Source: Longimicrobiaceae bacterium (GTDB taxonomy: Bacteria; Gemmatimonadota; Gemmatimonadetes; Longimicrobiales; Longimicrobiaceae). Taken from it: a stretch of 26,687 nt of DNA. The DNA lies in contig JASLAX010000100.1 in assembly GCA_030146875.1 (NCBI GenBank), forward strand, positions 1-26,687. The letters are read 5' to 3'. Position 1 is the stretch's first letter; every line of letters begins with the position of its first letter. The position numbers and the translations under genes are program-made. Below, one piece after another: positions 8,308-15,448 of the stretch. The notes beneath the pieces are model-generated. The model ran no database searches. It was not told the DNA's origin and saw only the letters and a program-made list of their open reading frames with translations.

Positions 8308-8535
8308 ATGGCTAACTACGACATCGCCGAGCTGCTCAAGCTGAGTGCCGACGAGCGCATCCAGATCGCGGAAGACCTTCTCGAGAGCGTGGCTCGCGAA
8401 GAGCGCGTGCCCATGCTCTCCGAAGAGGTTCGGGCCGAGCTGGACCGGCGGCTCGCCGAGCACGACGCGGACCCGAGCACGTCCATCCCCTGGGCTGTGG
8501 CACGCCAGCGTCTGCGGGAGGAGTTCGGGGCGTAG
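8308..8535 (+). CDS. RelB-like addiction module antitoxin (copy 2)
   Basis: A 75-residue paralogue of the antitoxin at 5922, collinear without gaps (ELLKLSADERIQIAEDLLES; STSIPWAVARQRLREEFGA) but clearly diverged, so the two modules did not arise by a very recent duplication. It belongs to the same TIGR02574-type family. Its stop TAG (8533-8535) overlaps the GTG start of a frameshifted toxin by one base. No palindromic operator is seen upstream. As in copy 1, the antitoxin frame is intact while the toxin frame is not. Confidence 0.85.
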   Translation: MANYDIAELLKLSADERIQIAEDLLESVAREERVPMLSEEVRAELDRRLAEHDADPSTSIPWAVARQRLREEFGA

Positions 8536-8824
8536 TGGATCTCGTCATTCGCGATGAAGCGCTGCAGACATCCGGAAAGCGGCAAGGTGGTACGGGGATC
8601 GCGATGCGGCGCTCGCTACGCGGTTCCTGGCTGACGTGGACGAGGTGCTCGCATCGGTCGTGCGGTCGCCGCTTCTGTTCCCGGTCCTCTACGCCGACAA
8701 GCGGCGCGCTCTCCTCCACGACTTCCCGTACAGCCTCCTCTACACCGTCAGGCAGGACTGCCTGGTTGTGATCGGCTGCATGCACTGGCGCCAGAACCCG
8801 AGGCGGTGGCAGCGTCGACGCTGA
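8535..8824 (+). pseudogene. RelE/ParE-like toxin, frameshifted (copy 2)
   Basis: GTG 8535 begins VDLVIRDEA. One base is missing at about 8559-8561, after which the family sequence continues in another frame: DIRKAARWYGDRDAALATRF, then FPVLYADKRRALLHDFPYSL and GCMHWRQNPRRWQRRR, with a stop at 8824. The span of 290 bases is one short of a 96-codon gene plus stop. The C-terminal block matches that of copy 1 (HWRQNPRRW in both). All toxin segments are present, so a single-base deletion is the only visible lesion. A GTG at 8636 could start an N-terminally truncated product, but that would lack the first helices. Confidence 0.8.
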
Positions 8825-8916
8825 CCTTGCACCAGCTTTCCCCCCCACCAGCCCCGGGCTCCGCAGGGCCTCGAACGGGGCTGCTCGTGCGGCGATGTCC
8901 GGTGGGTCGCGCCGCG

Positions 8917-9035
8917 TTCAGCGACCACGAGTACGTGCTGTCCTCTTCCGGCGAGACGCCCGGGGGCGCGTGGCCGGCTTCGACGTCTCCACGCCGCGCG
9001 TCCACAACCTGCGATTCGAGCGGCGGCCGGGGTGA
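8917..9035 (+). pseudogene. Duplicated 3' end of the serine hydrolase gene
   Basis: About 119 bases are nearly identical to the last 120 bases of the hydrolase gene (8128-8247), from TTCAGCGACCACGAGTACGT to the stop. I count about six substitutions and one deleted base. Several changes are synonymous in the original frame (for example GRLAGFDV becoming GRVAGFDV), indicating a former paralogue under coding constraint. The missing base destroys the frame. Only weak similarity remains before about 8900. Confidence 0.8.
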
Positions 9036-9171
9036 CGCCGCGTGGCGTCGTGGGACGGGCGATCCCTCCCGGCGGGAGCACGGGGTGGGCGTGATCATGA
9101 CCGCTCGCACCTGAGCGGTGGAGGCCGCGCGTCGGAGTCTCGGCCGGGGGCCAGGTGGAACGATGCGAAGA

Positions 9172-9212
9172 CGGAGGACGCGGAGCAGGTCTCCGCGTCC
9201 TCCGCTTCTTTT
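9172..9212 (+). terminator. Strong hairpin with T-rich tail
   Basis: A perfect 14-bp stem, CGGAGGACGCGGAG (9172-9185) with CTCCGCGTCCTCCG (9191-9204), loop CAGGT, followed by CTTCTTTT. It has intrinsic terminator form on the plus strand, closing the toxin/hydrolase-remnant region. It also lies about 75 bases beyond the end of the minus-strand nitroreductase operon and may stop that too, though with a poorer T tract. Confidence 0.75.
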
Positions 9213-9285
9213 CCCTCCGAGATCCCGAGCGGGTCGTCCCGCGGCGCCGTCCCACGTCCAGCGGCGGACGACGGCGCCCCCCGGG

Positions 9286-10284
9286 TCAGACCAGCACCTC
9301 TCCCACCGGCAGCCGCGGGCTCCGCGGCGCCTCGCCGGGCACGCGGCCGACGCGCAGGACGTTCGCCAGGCGCCGGCCCGCCGGCACGCCGTGCTCGCGC
9401 TCGATGCGCGCCCGCGCCTCCGGTTGGTCGGAGAGGGCGGACATGGGCACGGCGCCCAGCCCGGCGCGGGCGACCCGCAGCCACAGCCGGTAGAAGAGGC
9501 GGCCCACCGCGTAGTCGTCCGCCGCGCGTGGGGGGGTGAAGAGGAGGACGGCGCCGGCGCTCCGCGTCTGCGCCGCCTCGGACACCAGCGCCTTCGCGAC
9601 GCCGACCCGGCGCAGCGGCTGGAAGACGCGCGGCCGCATCAGCAGGCTCCCCATCCGCCGCTCCACGCCGGAGAGCGCCATGCACTCCGCGTTCAGCCCG
9701 TCGCGCCCCCAGTCCGGGTGCGCGGGCGAGAAGCGCATCCACCGCCACAGCTCCGCCTGGTACGCGGGCTCCCGCACGAACGACCAGGCGGCCCCGTCGT
9801 ACGCCCGCGCCACCGCGCGCAGCGCCGCATCGCCGCTCACCACGGTCCCGTCCTCCCCCGCCGCGTCCCGCAGCCGCGCGACGTCCGCCTCCGACGTCGC
9901 CGCGAAGCGCCCGCGCCAGGAGCGCCGGGCGTCGACGCAAGGGGCGAGATCGTCCTCCGCCGCCCCCTCCCCGATCCACCCCTCCAGCACCGCGTCGCAT
10001 CCCGGCGCGTCGGGCACGTCGCCCGCCGCCGCCACCGGCTCCGAGAGCGTCCACCCGCGCCGGGAGAGGGCGATCGCCATCCCCTCCCACGCGGCGCCCA
10101 GCGAGACGCGCACGTCGTGGCCGCCGGGATCCGCGACCGGGAGCGAGCGCCCCACGGCGCGGAAGAGCACGACGCGCCCGCCCTCCGGGAAGCCCCAGCG
10201 GGCGGGCTGCACGTTGTGCACGCTCGGCGCGCGGGCCGCCTCGGCCACCATGGCCGTCCACTCGTCCGCGGTGGGCAGCCTCAC
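9286..10284 (-). CDS. Acg/Rv3131-type nitroreductase family protein
   Basis: A 332-residue flavoprotein-like sequence. The GTG start (10284-10282) overlaps the stop of the upstream GNAT gene as GTGA; the reading frame is open far upstream but only this start fits the operon. Residues 17-30, ARAPSVHNVQPARW, are the nucleotide/FMN-binding signature of the Acg branch of nitroreductases. The second half has the RVFQPLRRVGVAKALVSEAA and DDYAVGRLFYRLWLRVARAGL segments typical of these roughly 330-residue proteins, which are two degenerate nitroreductase halves. Expected role is FMN-dependent redox chemistry or flavin storage in the cytoplasm; the substrate is unknown. It is the last gene of a five-gene operon with a ThiF-like enzyme, reminiscent of the ThiF-nitroreductase fusion Rv1355c. 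Confidence 0.82.
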   Translation of the reverse strand: MRLPTADEWTAMVAEAARAPSVHNVQPARWGFPEGGRVVLFRAVGRSLPVADPGGHDVRVSLGAAWEGMAIALSRRGWTLSEPVAAAGDVPDAPGCDAVLEGWIGEGAAEDDLAPCVDARRSWRGRFAATSEADVARLRDAAGEDGTVVSGDAALRAVARAYDGAAWSFVREPAYQAELWRWMRFSPAHPDWGRDGLNAECMALSGVERRMGSLLMRPRVFQPLRRVGVAKALVSEAAQTRSAGAVLLFTPPRAADDYAVGRLFYRLWLRVARAGLGAVPMSALSDQPEARARIEREHGVPAGRRLANVLRVGRVPGEAPRSPRLPVGEVLV

Positions 10285-11393
10285 GCGGCCAGCTCCTTCC
10301 GGTACAGGTGCAGGCGGTGCAGGGCGCGCGCGCCGGCCTTGTCCATCTGCCGCAGCGAGGCGCCGTTCACGTCCGCGATCCAGGTGATGCCCAGGTGCGT
10401 GTACCCGTGCGCCTTGAGCGCGGAGACGACGCGATGGAGCATGGCGGCGTTGAGCCCGCGCCCCTGCGCCCGCTGGGCGACGGAGTAGAAGATGATGACC
10501 GCCCTCCGCCGCTTCAGGCGATGACGGAAATAGTGGAGCGGCGTCAGGAGGCCGATCCGAGACCGCGTGGAGCGGAGGAACGGGTTGAGGTCGGGGATGC
10601 AGACCACGGTGCCGGCCGGCCCCTCCGCGTCGTGGACCAGCGCGGTGATGCGCGGGTCCAGGATCAGCGCCATGTCCTTCGCCTGGAACTCCATCTCCTC
10701 CGGCGTGAGGGGCACGAACATGGGGTTGTGGCGGAAGCCGTCGTTCAGCACGGCGCGGATCTGCTCCAGCACGCCGGGGAAGTCCCTGGACCGCAGCGTG
10801 GCCCAGCGGAGCGCCGGGTCCGTCAGCCTCGCCCGCGCCTTCTCGTTGAGGAGCGCGTCCGCGTCGGTCGCGCGGAGGTCCAGCTCGAAGGTGGTCATGG
10901 GGAACTCCGCCCGGTACCCGCAGGCCTCCAGCAGCCGCGGCACGTGCGGGGGGTTCCAGTGCTGGTCGGTGTACGGCGGCTCCCGGAACCCCTCCGTCAG
11001 GATCCCCGCCTGCTGCATGGCGGTCAGGTTGAACGAGCCCAGCACGTGGTCGCACCCCTGCGCGCGCGCGAACGCCTCCGCCTCGCCCAGCAGCGCGCGG
11101 GCGACGTCCAGGTCGTCCGCGCAGTCGAAGAAGCCGAAGCTCCCGCGCTTCCAGCCGTGGACCTGGTTCGACCTGCGGTGCACGTGCGCCACGATGCGGC
11201 CGACGGGCCGGCCGCCGCGGTGGGCGGTGAGGACGCGGCGCGCGCCGGCGTGCTTCCAGAGCGGGTTGACGTCCGCGCGAAGGAAGCGCTCCAGGTCGGC
11301 GCGCAGCGGGGAGACGTACGGCGAGTCCGGGGGATAGACGAGGAAGGGGACGTCGAAGAAGGCGCGCAGGTCATCCTCGCGGATCTCGATCAT
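10281..11393 (-). CDS. GNAT-superfamily acyltransferase-like protein
   Basis: A 370-residue protein. The ATG (11393-11391) overlaps the upstream stop as ATGA. It belongs to a group of long GNAT-like proteins: the N-terminal part begins with IREDDLRAFFDVPFLVYP, the middle has GSFNLTAMQQAGILTEGF (119-136), and a second GNAT-like half has the acyl-CoA loop R-A-Q-G-R-G-L at 308-314 after the core strand AVIIFYSV. It ends with SLRQMDKAGARALHRLHLYR, the usual GNAT C-terminal strand. A cytoplasmic N- or O-acyl transfer activity is likely; the substrate is unknown. Tight coupling to the nitroreductase and membrane protein points to one pathway. Confidence 0.75.
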   Translation of the reverse strand: MIEIREDDLRAFFDVPFLVYPPDSPYVSPLRADLERFLRADVNPLWKHAGARRVLTAHRGGRPVGRIVAHVHRRSNQVHGWKRGSFGFFDCADDLDVARALLGEAEAFARAQGCDHVLGSFNLTAMQQAGILTEGFREPPYTDQHWNPPHVPRLLEACGYRAEFPMTTFELDLRATDADALLNEKARARLTDPALRWATLRSRDFPGVLEQIRAVLNDGFRHNPMFVPLTPEEMEFQAKDMALILDPRITALVHDAEGPAGTVVCIPDLNPFLRSTRSRIGLLTPLHYFRHRLKRRRAVIIFYSVAQRAQGRGLNAAMLHRVVSALKAHGYTHLGITWIADVNGASLRQMDKAGARALHRLHLYRKELAA

Positions 11394-12613
11394 CGCGCGC
11401 CCCCGGCGGCCAGCGCGAGCGAGCCCTGCCGCTGGATCACCTCCAGCTCCAGCTCCGTGTCGCGGGCGTGGCTGATCTCGGGAAGGGAGACGAGGAGGAG
11501 GCGCAGCGGCTCCGTCCCCAGCACGCAGGCGTGCGTCATCTCGTGGCGGCCCAGGAGGTCGATCATCTGCTCCGCCGCGTCCAGCTCCTCCGCCGAGCCC
11601 GTCTCCCGCAGCCGCCGCAGCTTCGCGGCCGAGCAGACGCGGGAGCCCGCGAAGAGGCGGACCAGCGCGTCCTCGCGGTACCCCGCCAGCTCCGCTGGCC
11701 CGGCGAGCAGGTGGTGCTCGGTGAGCGGGTAGTCGTGCAGCGCGCGGACGAAGGCGTCCAGCGAGCCGGGGGCGTTCGCCAGCCAGCGCAGCAGCCCCCG
11801 CCCGCGCTCCAGCGCCGCCAGGGAGCGCAGCCGCTCCCAGAGCGCGAGGAGCAGGACCACGGCGACCGCGACGGGCAGGACCCGCTCCGGCTCCGCCGTG
11901 CCCCCGGTCCCGGCCAGGAACCAGACGGTGCCGGCCAGCAGGGCCGACTTGGCCAGGAGCCACGGCCCCTCCTCCCACGCCCACGAGCCGCCCTCGCGCA
12001 GGTGCGCCATGCGCGAGAGCGCGGAGAGGAAGAGCAGCACCCCCACCGCGCCCCAGCGCTGCGCCGGCCACCCGACGTGCGTGCGGAAGTCCGTCGCCGC
12101 CAGCGGAAGGCAGACGAGGACGGCGATCAGGCACCCCGACACGAGCTGGTTCTCCGCCCGCGAGAGCGAGGAGCGGTCGCGCGCCACCAGCACCCCGCCC
12201 AGGGAGAGCATCACCAGCAGCAGCGCGGCGGGGAAGGCGAACGAGACGGCGTCGCTCGTCCACATCAGGCCCAGGGCGTTGAGCAGAAAGAACGCGACGC
12301 TGCTCCCGGCGGCCAGCACCTTCAGCCAGAGCGGGAGGTGGCGGCGGAGCAGCCCCTCCACGAACAGCGCCATCGTCAGCGGGAGCAGCGTCGCCGCGGC
12401 GAAGGTCAGCGTGACGAGGAGGCGGCTCTCCGGGCGCAGCCAGGCGAAGCCGCGCACCGCCAGCAGCCACGCGAGCACGGCCAGGAGGTAGAGGGCGCGA
12501 CGCTCCAGGGTGCTGCGGGTGGGCGCGCGGAGGATGTGGACGAGGTACGAGAGCGTTCCCGCGGCCCCCAGCCACGTCACCAGCGCGTCGACGCGCGCCG
12601 CCTCGTCACCCAC
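11390..12613 (-). CDS. Polytopic membrane protein with C-terminal soluble domain
   Basis: A 407-residue protein with about seven to nine hydrophobic segments between residues 10 and 263 (for example YLLAVLAWLLAV, LLVTLTFAAATLLPLTMALF, FAFPAALLLVMLSLGGVLV, VAVAVVLLLALW). A cytoplasmic domain of about 140 residues follows, with an SAAKLRRLRETGSAEELDAA helix and the stretch GRHEMTHACVLGTEPLRLLL. The architecture resembles sensor-like integral membrane proteins, but I recognise no family. The GTG start at 12613 overlaps the ThiF gene by eight bases and fits the operon; its stop overlaps the next gene by four. Its place inside a ThiF/GNAT/nitroreductase operon suggests a membrane anchor, transporter or receptor for that pathway (inference). 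Confidence 0.7.
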   Translation of the reverse strand: MGDEAARVDALVTWLGAAGTLSYLVHILRAPTRSTLERRALYLLAVLAWLLAVRGFAWLRPESRLLVTLTFAAATLLPLTMALFVEGLLRRHLPLWLKVLAAGSSVAFFLLNALGLMWTSDAVSFAFPAALLLVMLSLGGVLVARDRSSLSRAENQLVSGCLIAVLVCLPLAATDFRTHVGWPAQRWGAVGVLLFLSALSRMAHLREGGSWAWEEGPWLLAKSALLAGTVWFLAGTGGTAEPERVLPVAVAVVLLLALWERLRSLAALERGRGLLRWLANAPGSLDAFVRALHDYPLTEHHLLAGPAELAGYREDALVRLFAGSRVCSAAKLRRLRETGSAEELDAAEQMIDLLGRHEMTHACVLGTEPLRLLLVSLPEISHARDTELELEVIQRQGSLALAAGGAR

Positions 12614-13493
12614 CGACCAGCCTCCGCACCATCCGCTTCGCCACCACGCCGCGCGCCCAGGCCACGGCGGCGGAGCGCGGGCGCTCGACGGCGAACGTCC
12701 ACGGGTCGAAGAAGGCGCCGCGGTGGTCCACGCCGGAGGGGCGGCCCAGGACGGCCTTCACCGCCTCGAACGCCATCAGGTTGCCGGTCAGGATCACCAT
12801 GGGCGCGAACGACGGCCGCGAGCGCTTCCCCGCCAGCATCTCCCCCGCGATCGCCAGGTCGATGTGCTCGGCGGACGAGGAGTGCACCATCACGTACATG
12901 GCCTCCGCCAGCTTGCAGGCGTCCACGTCCTCCGCCGTCAGCGCGTCGTGCGGCTTCCCCCGCGTCGGGAAGCCCAGCCGCTCCTCGGGACGCGGGTCGC
13001 CGGGGCGCACGACGGTGACGGAGGGGAGGGGAGAGGTGTACGCGTCGATGACCGTGGCGCCGTGCTCCCGCGCCTTGCGGTAGAGCAGGATGCCGGCGGC
13101 CAGGTCGTCCATGCCGTTGATCACCACCCTGTGGTCGGCCAGGATCGCGTCCAGCCGCTCCGTCCACTCCTGGCCGTACGTCGTGAGCCGCAGCCCCGGG
13201 TTGATGCGGCCCAGGCGCTCCACGGTGGCCTCCACCTTCCCCTGGCCCACGCTGTCCAGGTCCGCGAAGACCTGGCGGTTCAGGTTGGAGACCTCGAAGC
13301 GGTCCATGTCCGCCACCGTCAGCGTCTCGACTCCCGCCCGCACCAGCGCCTGCACGGCCGCGCCGCCCATCCCCCCCACGCCGGGAACGAAGACGGGCGT
13401 CGCGCGCAGCTTCGCCTGCTCGGCGCCGGTCAGGAACCCGGCGTTGCGCGAGACCATCTCGGCGTAGTCGAACCCCGCGGCGGCGTGTGTCAT
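12606..13493 (-). CDS. ThiF/E1-like adenylyltransferase
   Basis: A 295-residue ThiF/MoeB/HesA-superfamily protein. The ATP-binding loop is GVGGMGG (38-44), followed by the ribose-contacting acidic motif ADMDRFEVSNLNRQ (61-74) with N72, R73 and Q74, then K86 and the NGMDD segment (126-130) at the Mg/adenylate site. No CxxC zinc pairs are seen and no obvious catalytic Cys position beyond C197. It probably activates a carboxylate by adenylation; the partner (ubiquitin-like carrier, peptide or small molecule) is not in the window. The ATG (13493) overlaps the upstream stop (ATGA). Together with the nitroreductase it looks like a split version of Rv1355c-type fusions. Confidence 0.85.
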   Translation of the reverse strand: MTHAAAGFDYAEMVSRNAGFLTGAEQAKLRATPVFVPGVGGMGGAAVQALVRAGVETLTVADMDRFEVSNLNRQVFADLDSVGQGKVEATVERLGRINPGLRLTTYGQEWTERLDAILADHRVVINGMDDLAAGILLYRKAREHGATVIDAYTSPLPSVTVVRPGDPRPEERLGFPTRGKPHDALTAEDVDACKLAEAMYVMVHSSSAEHIDLAIAGEMLAGKRSRPSFAPMVILTGNLMAFEAVKAVLGRPSGVDHRGAFFDPWTFAVERPRSAAVAWARGVVAKRMVRRLVGG

Positions 13494-14437
13494 CGCGTCT
13501 TCCACGGGCGCACGTCGCCCATCGGCTGGTGGGGGGAGAACCACTGGAGGAGGGGCGCCACCATGGACTCCAGCAGCAGGAAGCCGAACTGCAGCCCCAG
13601 GCGCACGGGCGAGACCTCCGACCGGAAGCGGGTGAAGTGCTCGCGCGCCGCGTGCAGGGTGAACTGGCCGAGCTGCAGGAAGTCGTCGCCGCGGGCGTAG
13701 TCCAGCTCGCGGCGGCACATCTCGTTGAAGACGTCGTTGCGGTGCTTGGGCGCGTCCTCGAACGACTTCTTCAGGTTGTCCGACCCGCCCGTGTAGGCGT
13801 CGGTGATCACGAAGCGCGCCTCGTCGAACCCCGCCTCGCGCCCCACCCCGAAGACGTGCCGCCACCGCGCCATGATCTGCCGCGCCAGCGAGAGGTGCTC
13901 GAACGTCCTGCGGTCTCCCGCGTGCGGGGTGGGAAAGACGTTGGCGAACGCGTCCGAGACCATCCCCACGATCGCCGGCACCTGGGTGACGTTGCTGATC
14001 CAGAGCGGGCGCATCTGCCGGCGCGCGAAGACCAGGAACGAGGTGAGGCCGTAGAGGATGGAGGAGAGGCCCTGCGAGCGGTACGAGGGGTCGACCATCA
14101 CCAGGCCCAGGTGCAGGACCTCCACCGGCCGCCCGCGGAGCTCGCACTCCAGGATGCTCAGGGCGTTGAACGCGACCGCCCTGCCGTCCTCCTTCGAGTA
14201 GACCACCGTCAGCACGCACGCCGAGAGGCGCTCCGGGTCGCCGGTGACCACGCCGTACTCCAGCACCTCCTTCGCCAGCGAGTTGCGCACGACGGTGCGC
14301 AGGTCCTCCACCAGCGCCGCCCGCTCCGCCTCCGACATCCACCGTCCCGGGCGCTCCACGATCCGCACCCGGTCCCCGCCCCTCGTCTCGAAGGCGTAGT
14401 TCAGCCAGCGGCCCCCGAAGGCGGAGATCAGCGACAT
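13490..14437 (-). CDS. GNAT-fold protein, first gene of the ThiF operon
   Basis: A 315-residue protein. The region 73-130 contains VVYSKEDGRAVAFNALSILE followed by VLHLGLVMVDPSYRSQGLSS, where R120-S-Q-G-L is the acyl-CoA pyrophosphate-binding loop of GNAT enzymes. The C-terminal 150 residues (RTFEHLSLARQIMARWRHVF onwards) are not typical of short GNATs, resembling longer N-acyl amino acid synthase-like proteins, though I cannot assign the subfamily. The substrate is unknown. The ATG at 14437-14435 is the first good start after non-coding repetitive DNA, and no clear SD is visible. The stop overlaps the ThiF start, so it heads the five-gene operon. Confidence 0.72.
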   Translation of the reverse strand: MSLISAFGGRWLNYAFETRGGDRVRIVERPGRWMSEAERAALVEDLRTVVRNSLAKEVLEYGVVTGDPERLSACVLTVVYSKEDGRAVAFNALSILECELRGRPVEVLHLGLVMVDPSYRSQGLSSILYGLTSFLVFARRQMRPLWISNVTQVPAIVGMVSDAFANVFPTPHAGDRRTFEHLSLARQIMARWRHVFGVGREAGFDEARFVITDAYTGGSDNLKKSFEDAPKHRNDVFNEMCRRELDYARGDDFLQLGQFTLHAAREHFTRFRSEVSPVRLGLQFGFLLLESMVAPLLQWFSPHQPMGDVRPWKTR

Positions 14438-14750
14438 GCGGGGCGGGAGAGGGGGATCGGTGGGGACGGAGGCGCGGCGGGGTGCGGCCCGCGCGGGGCG
14501 CCCGCCGCGGCGCGCGGAGGACGACGAAAGGTGCTCGCGCGACGGGGGTGGACGCAAGCGGGGGGCGGGGAGATTCACCCCGGCGGTTGAAACCGCTGCA
14601 ACAACCACACGAAGCCCGCCTGCGCGGGCTGTCCTGCTTCCGGCACGTCCGCGCCTCCGTCCGACGCGACGGGGGCCTGCCCACCCGCGGGCAGCTTCGG
14701 GGGGTCGAGCACCGGGGTTTGATCCCGCACCGTCGCTGGTCACGGTCGTC

Positions 14751-14802
14751 GTCCCGGAGGGACGATCGCCGTTCTTAGCTGGGGGCTTTACGCCCCGGAA
14801 CG
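14751..14802. repeat. Palindromic intergenic repeat, copy 1
   Basis: Begins with the inverted repeat GTCCC-GGA-GGGAC, then GATCGCCGTTC, and ends in the stem-forming GGGGCTTTACGCCCC. A related copy is at 14877. It looks like a REP-type dispersed element. Confidence 0.55.
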
Positions 14803-14876
14803 CCGTGCGGACCGACCTCTCCGACCCCCGATACGCCCCTGCCGCTCGCTCCCGGCGACCTCCACGCACCGATGGC

Positions 14877-14930
14877 GTCCCGCAGGGACGATTGCCGTTC
14901 CTGCGAGCGGCTTCACGCCCCCGGAATGCG
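14877..14930. repeat. Palindromic intergenic repeat, copy 2
   Basis: Begins with GTCCC-GCA-GGGAC, then GATTGCCGTTC, then GGCTTCACGCCCCCGG. About 22 of the first 25 bases match copy 1, with compensating middle bases in the palindrome. Same orientation as copy 1, 126 bases apart. Confidence 0.55.
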
Positions 14931-15069
14931 GGCCCGTGATCTCGCCGGAGCGCACAAGCGGTTGGGCACCCCTCTCCCCTTGTTGCAATAGGCCGGGGTG
15001 AGGGGTGGACGCACGACGGGCGCCCGCCGGATCGGCGAACGCCCGTCGTTCCCATCCGCCCACCTTCCC

Positions 15070-15447
15070 CTACGCCTCCACGATCAGCTTCCCGCGCATC
15101 ATCCGCATCCCGCAGGTGAAGTCGAACTGTCCCGCCTTCTCCGGCACGAAGTCCACCGAGGTCGTCCTGAACGCCGGCAGGTCGCGGGCGATGCCGAAGT
15201 CGGGGATGACCACCTGCTCGCTGCAGCTCGACGTCTCGTCGCGGTAGAAGTCGAGCCGCACCGGCTGGCCCTTCCGCACCACGATGGTGTCGGGGGAGTA
15301 GCCGCCCTTCACCGTCACCTTCACCTCCTGCACGCCCGCCGCGCCGGCTTCCACCCGCACCGCCTGCCGCTCGCCGAAGAACCACCAGAGCACGAAGGCG
15401 ATGGCGGCCGCGCCGCCGATCACCACGCCGATCTCCGCCGCGTCCAT
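15070..15447 (-). CDS. Membrane-anchored cupredoxin domain protein
   Basis: A 125-residue protein. Residues 5-24 form an N-terminal transmembrane anchor, placing the rest outside the cytoplasm. Residues 40-125 are a cupredoxin-like fold: VKGGYSPDTIVVRKGQPVRL is the typical first sheet and FDFTCGMRMMRGKLIVEA the C-terminal metal-binding loop. Potential copper ligands are C75 (in SSCSEQ), C112, M114 and M116/M117; there is no histidine, unlike classical type 1 sites. The start lies 1 base after the CopA stop, so it is translated from the copper operon. A role as periplasmic copper carrier or acceptor for CopA is the natural inference. Confidence 0.85.
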   Translation of the reverse strand: MDAAEIGVVIGGAAAIAFVLWWFFGERQAVRVEAGAAGVQEVKVTVKGGYSPDTIVVRKGQPVRLDFYRDETSSCSEQVVIPDFGIARDLPAFRTTSVDFVPEKAGQFDFTCGMRMMRGKLIVEA

Positions 15448-15448
15448 C

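Larger units (their letters stand above)
14438..15069. other. 632-base intergenic region with palindromic repeats, no gene
   Basis: It holds no credible coding sequence. It contains a tight hairpin GCGGTT-GA-AACCGC (14583-14596), the stem AGCCCGC-CTGC-GCGGGCT (14613-14630) and two diverged copies of an approximately 52-base palindromic element (14751 and 14877), then a C/G-rich tail. It lies upstream of the ThiF operon and downstream of the copper genes, so it should include the ThiF operon promoter, but I cannot point to convincing -35/-10 boxes. Confidence 0.6.

Noticed and set aside
8806..9114. Small plus-strand gene of about 100 codons after the second toxin.
   Set aside because: It is an out-of-frame reading of the duplicated hydrolase 3' end.
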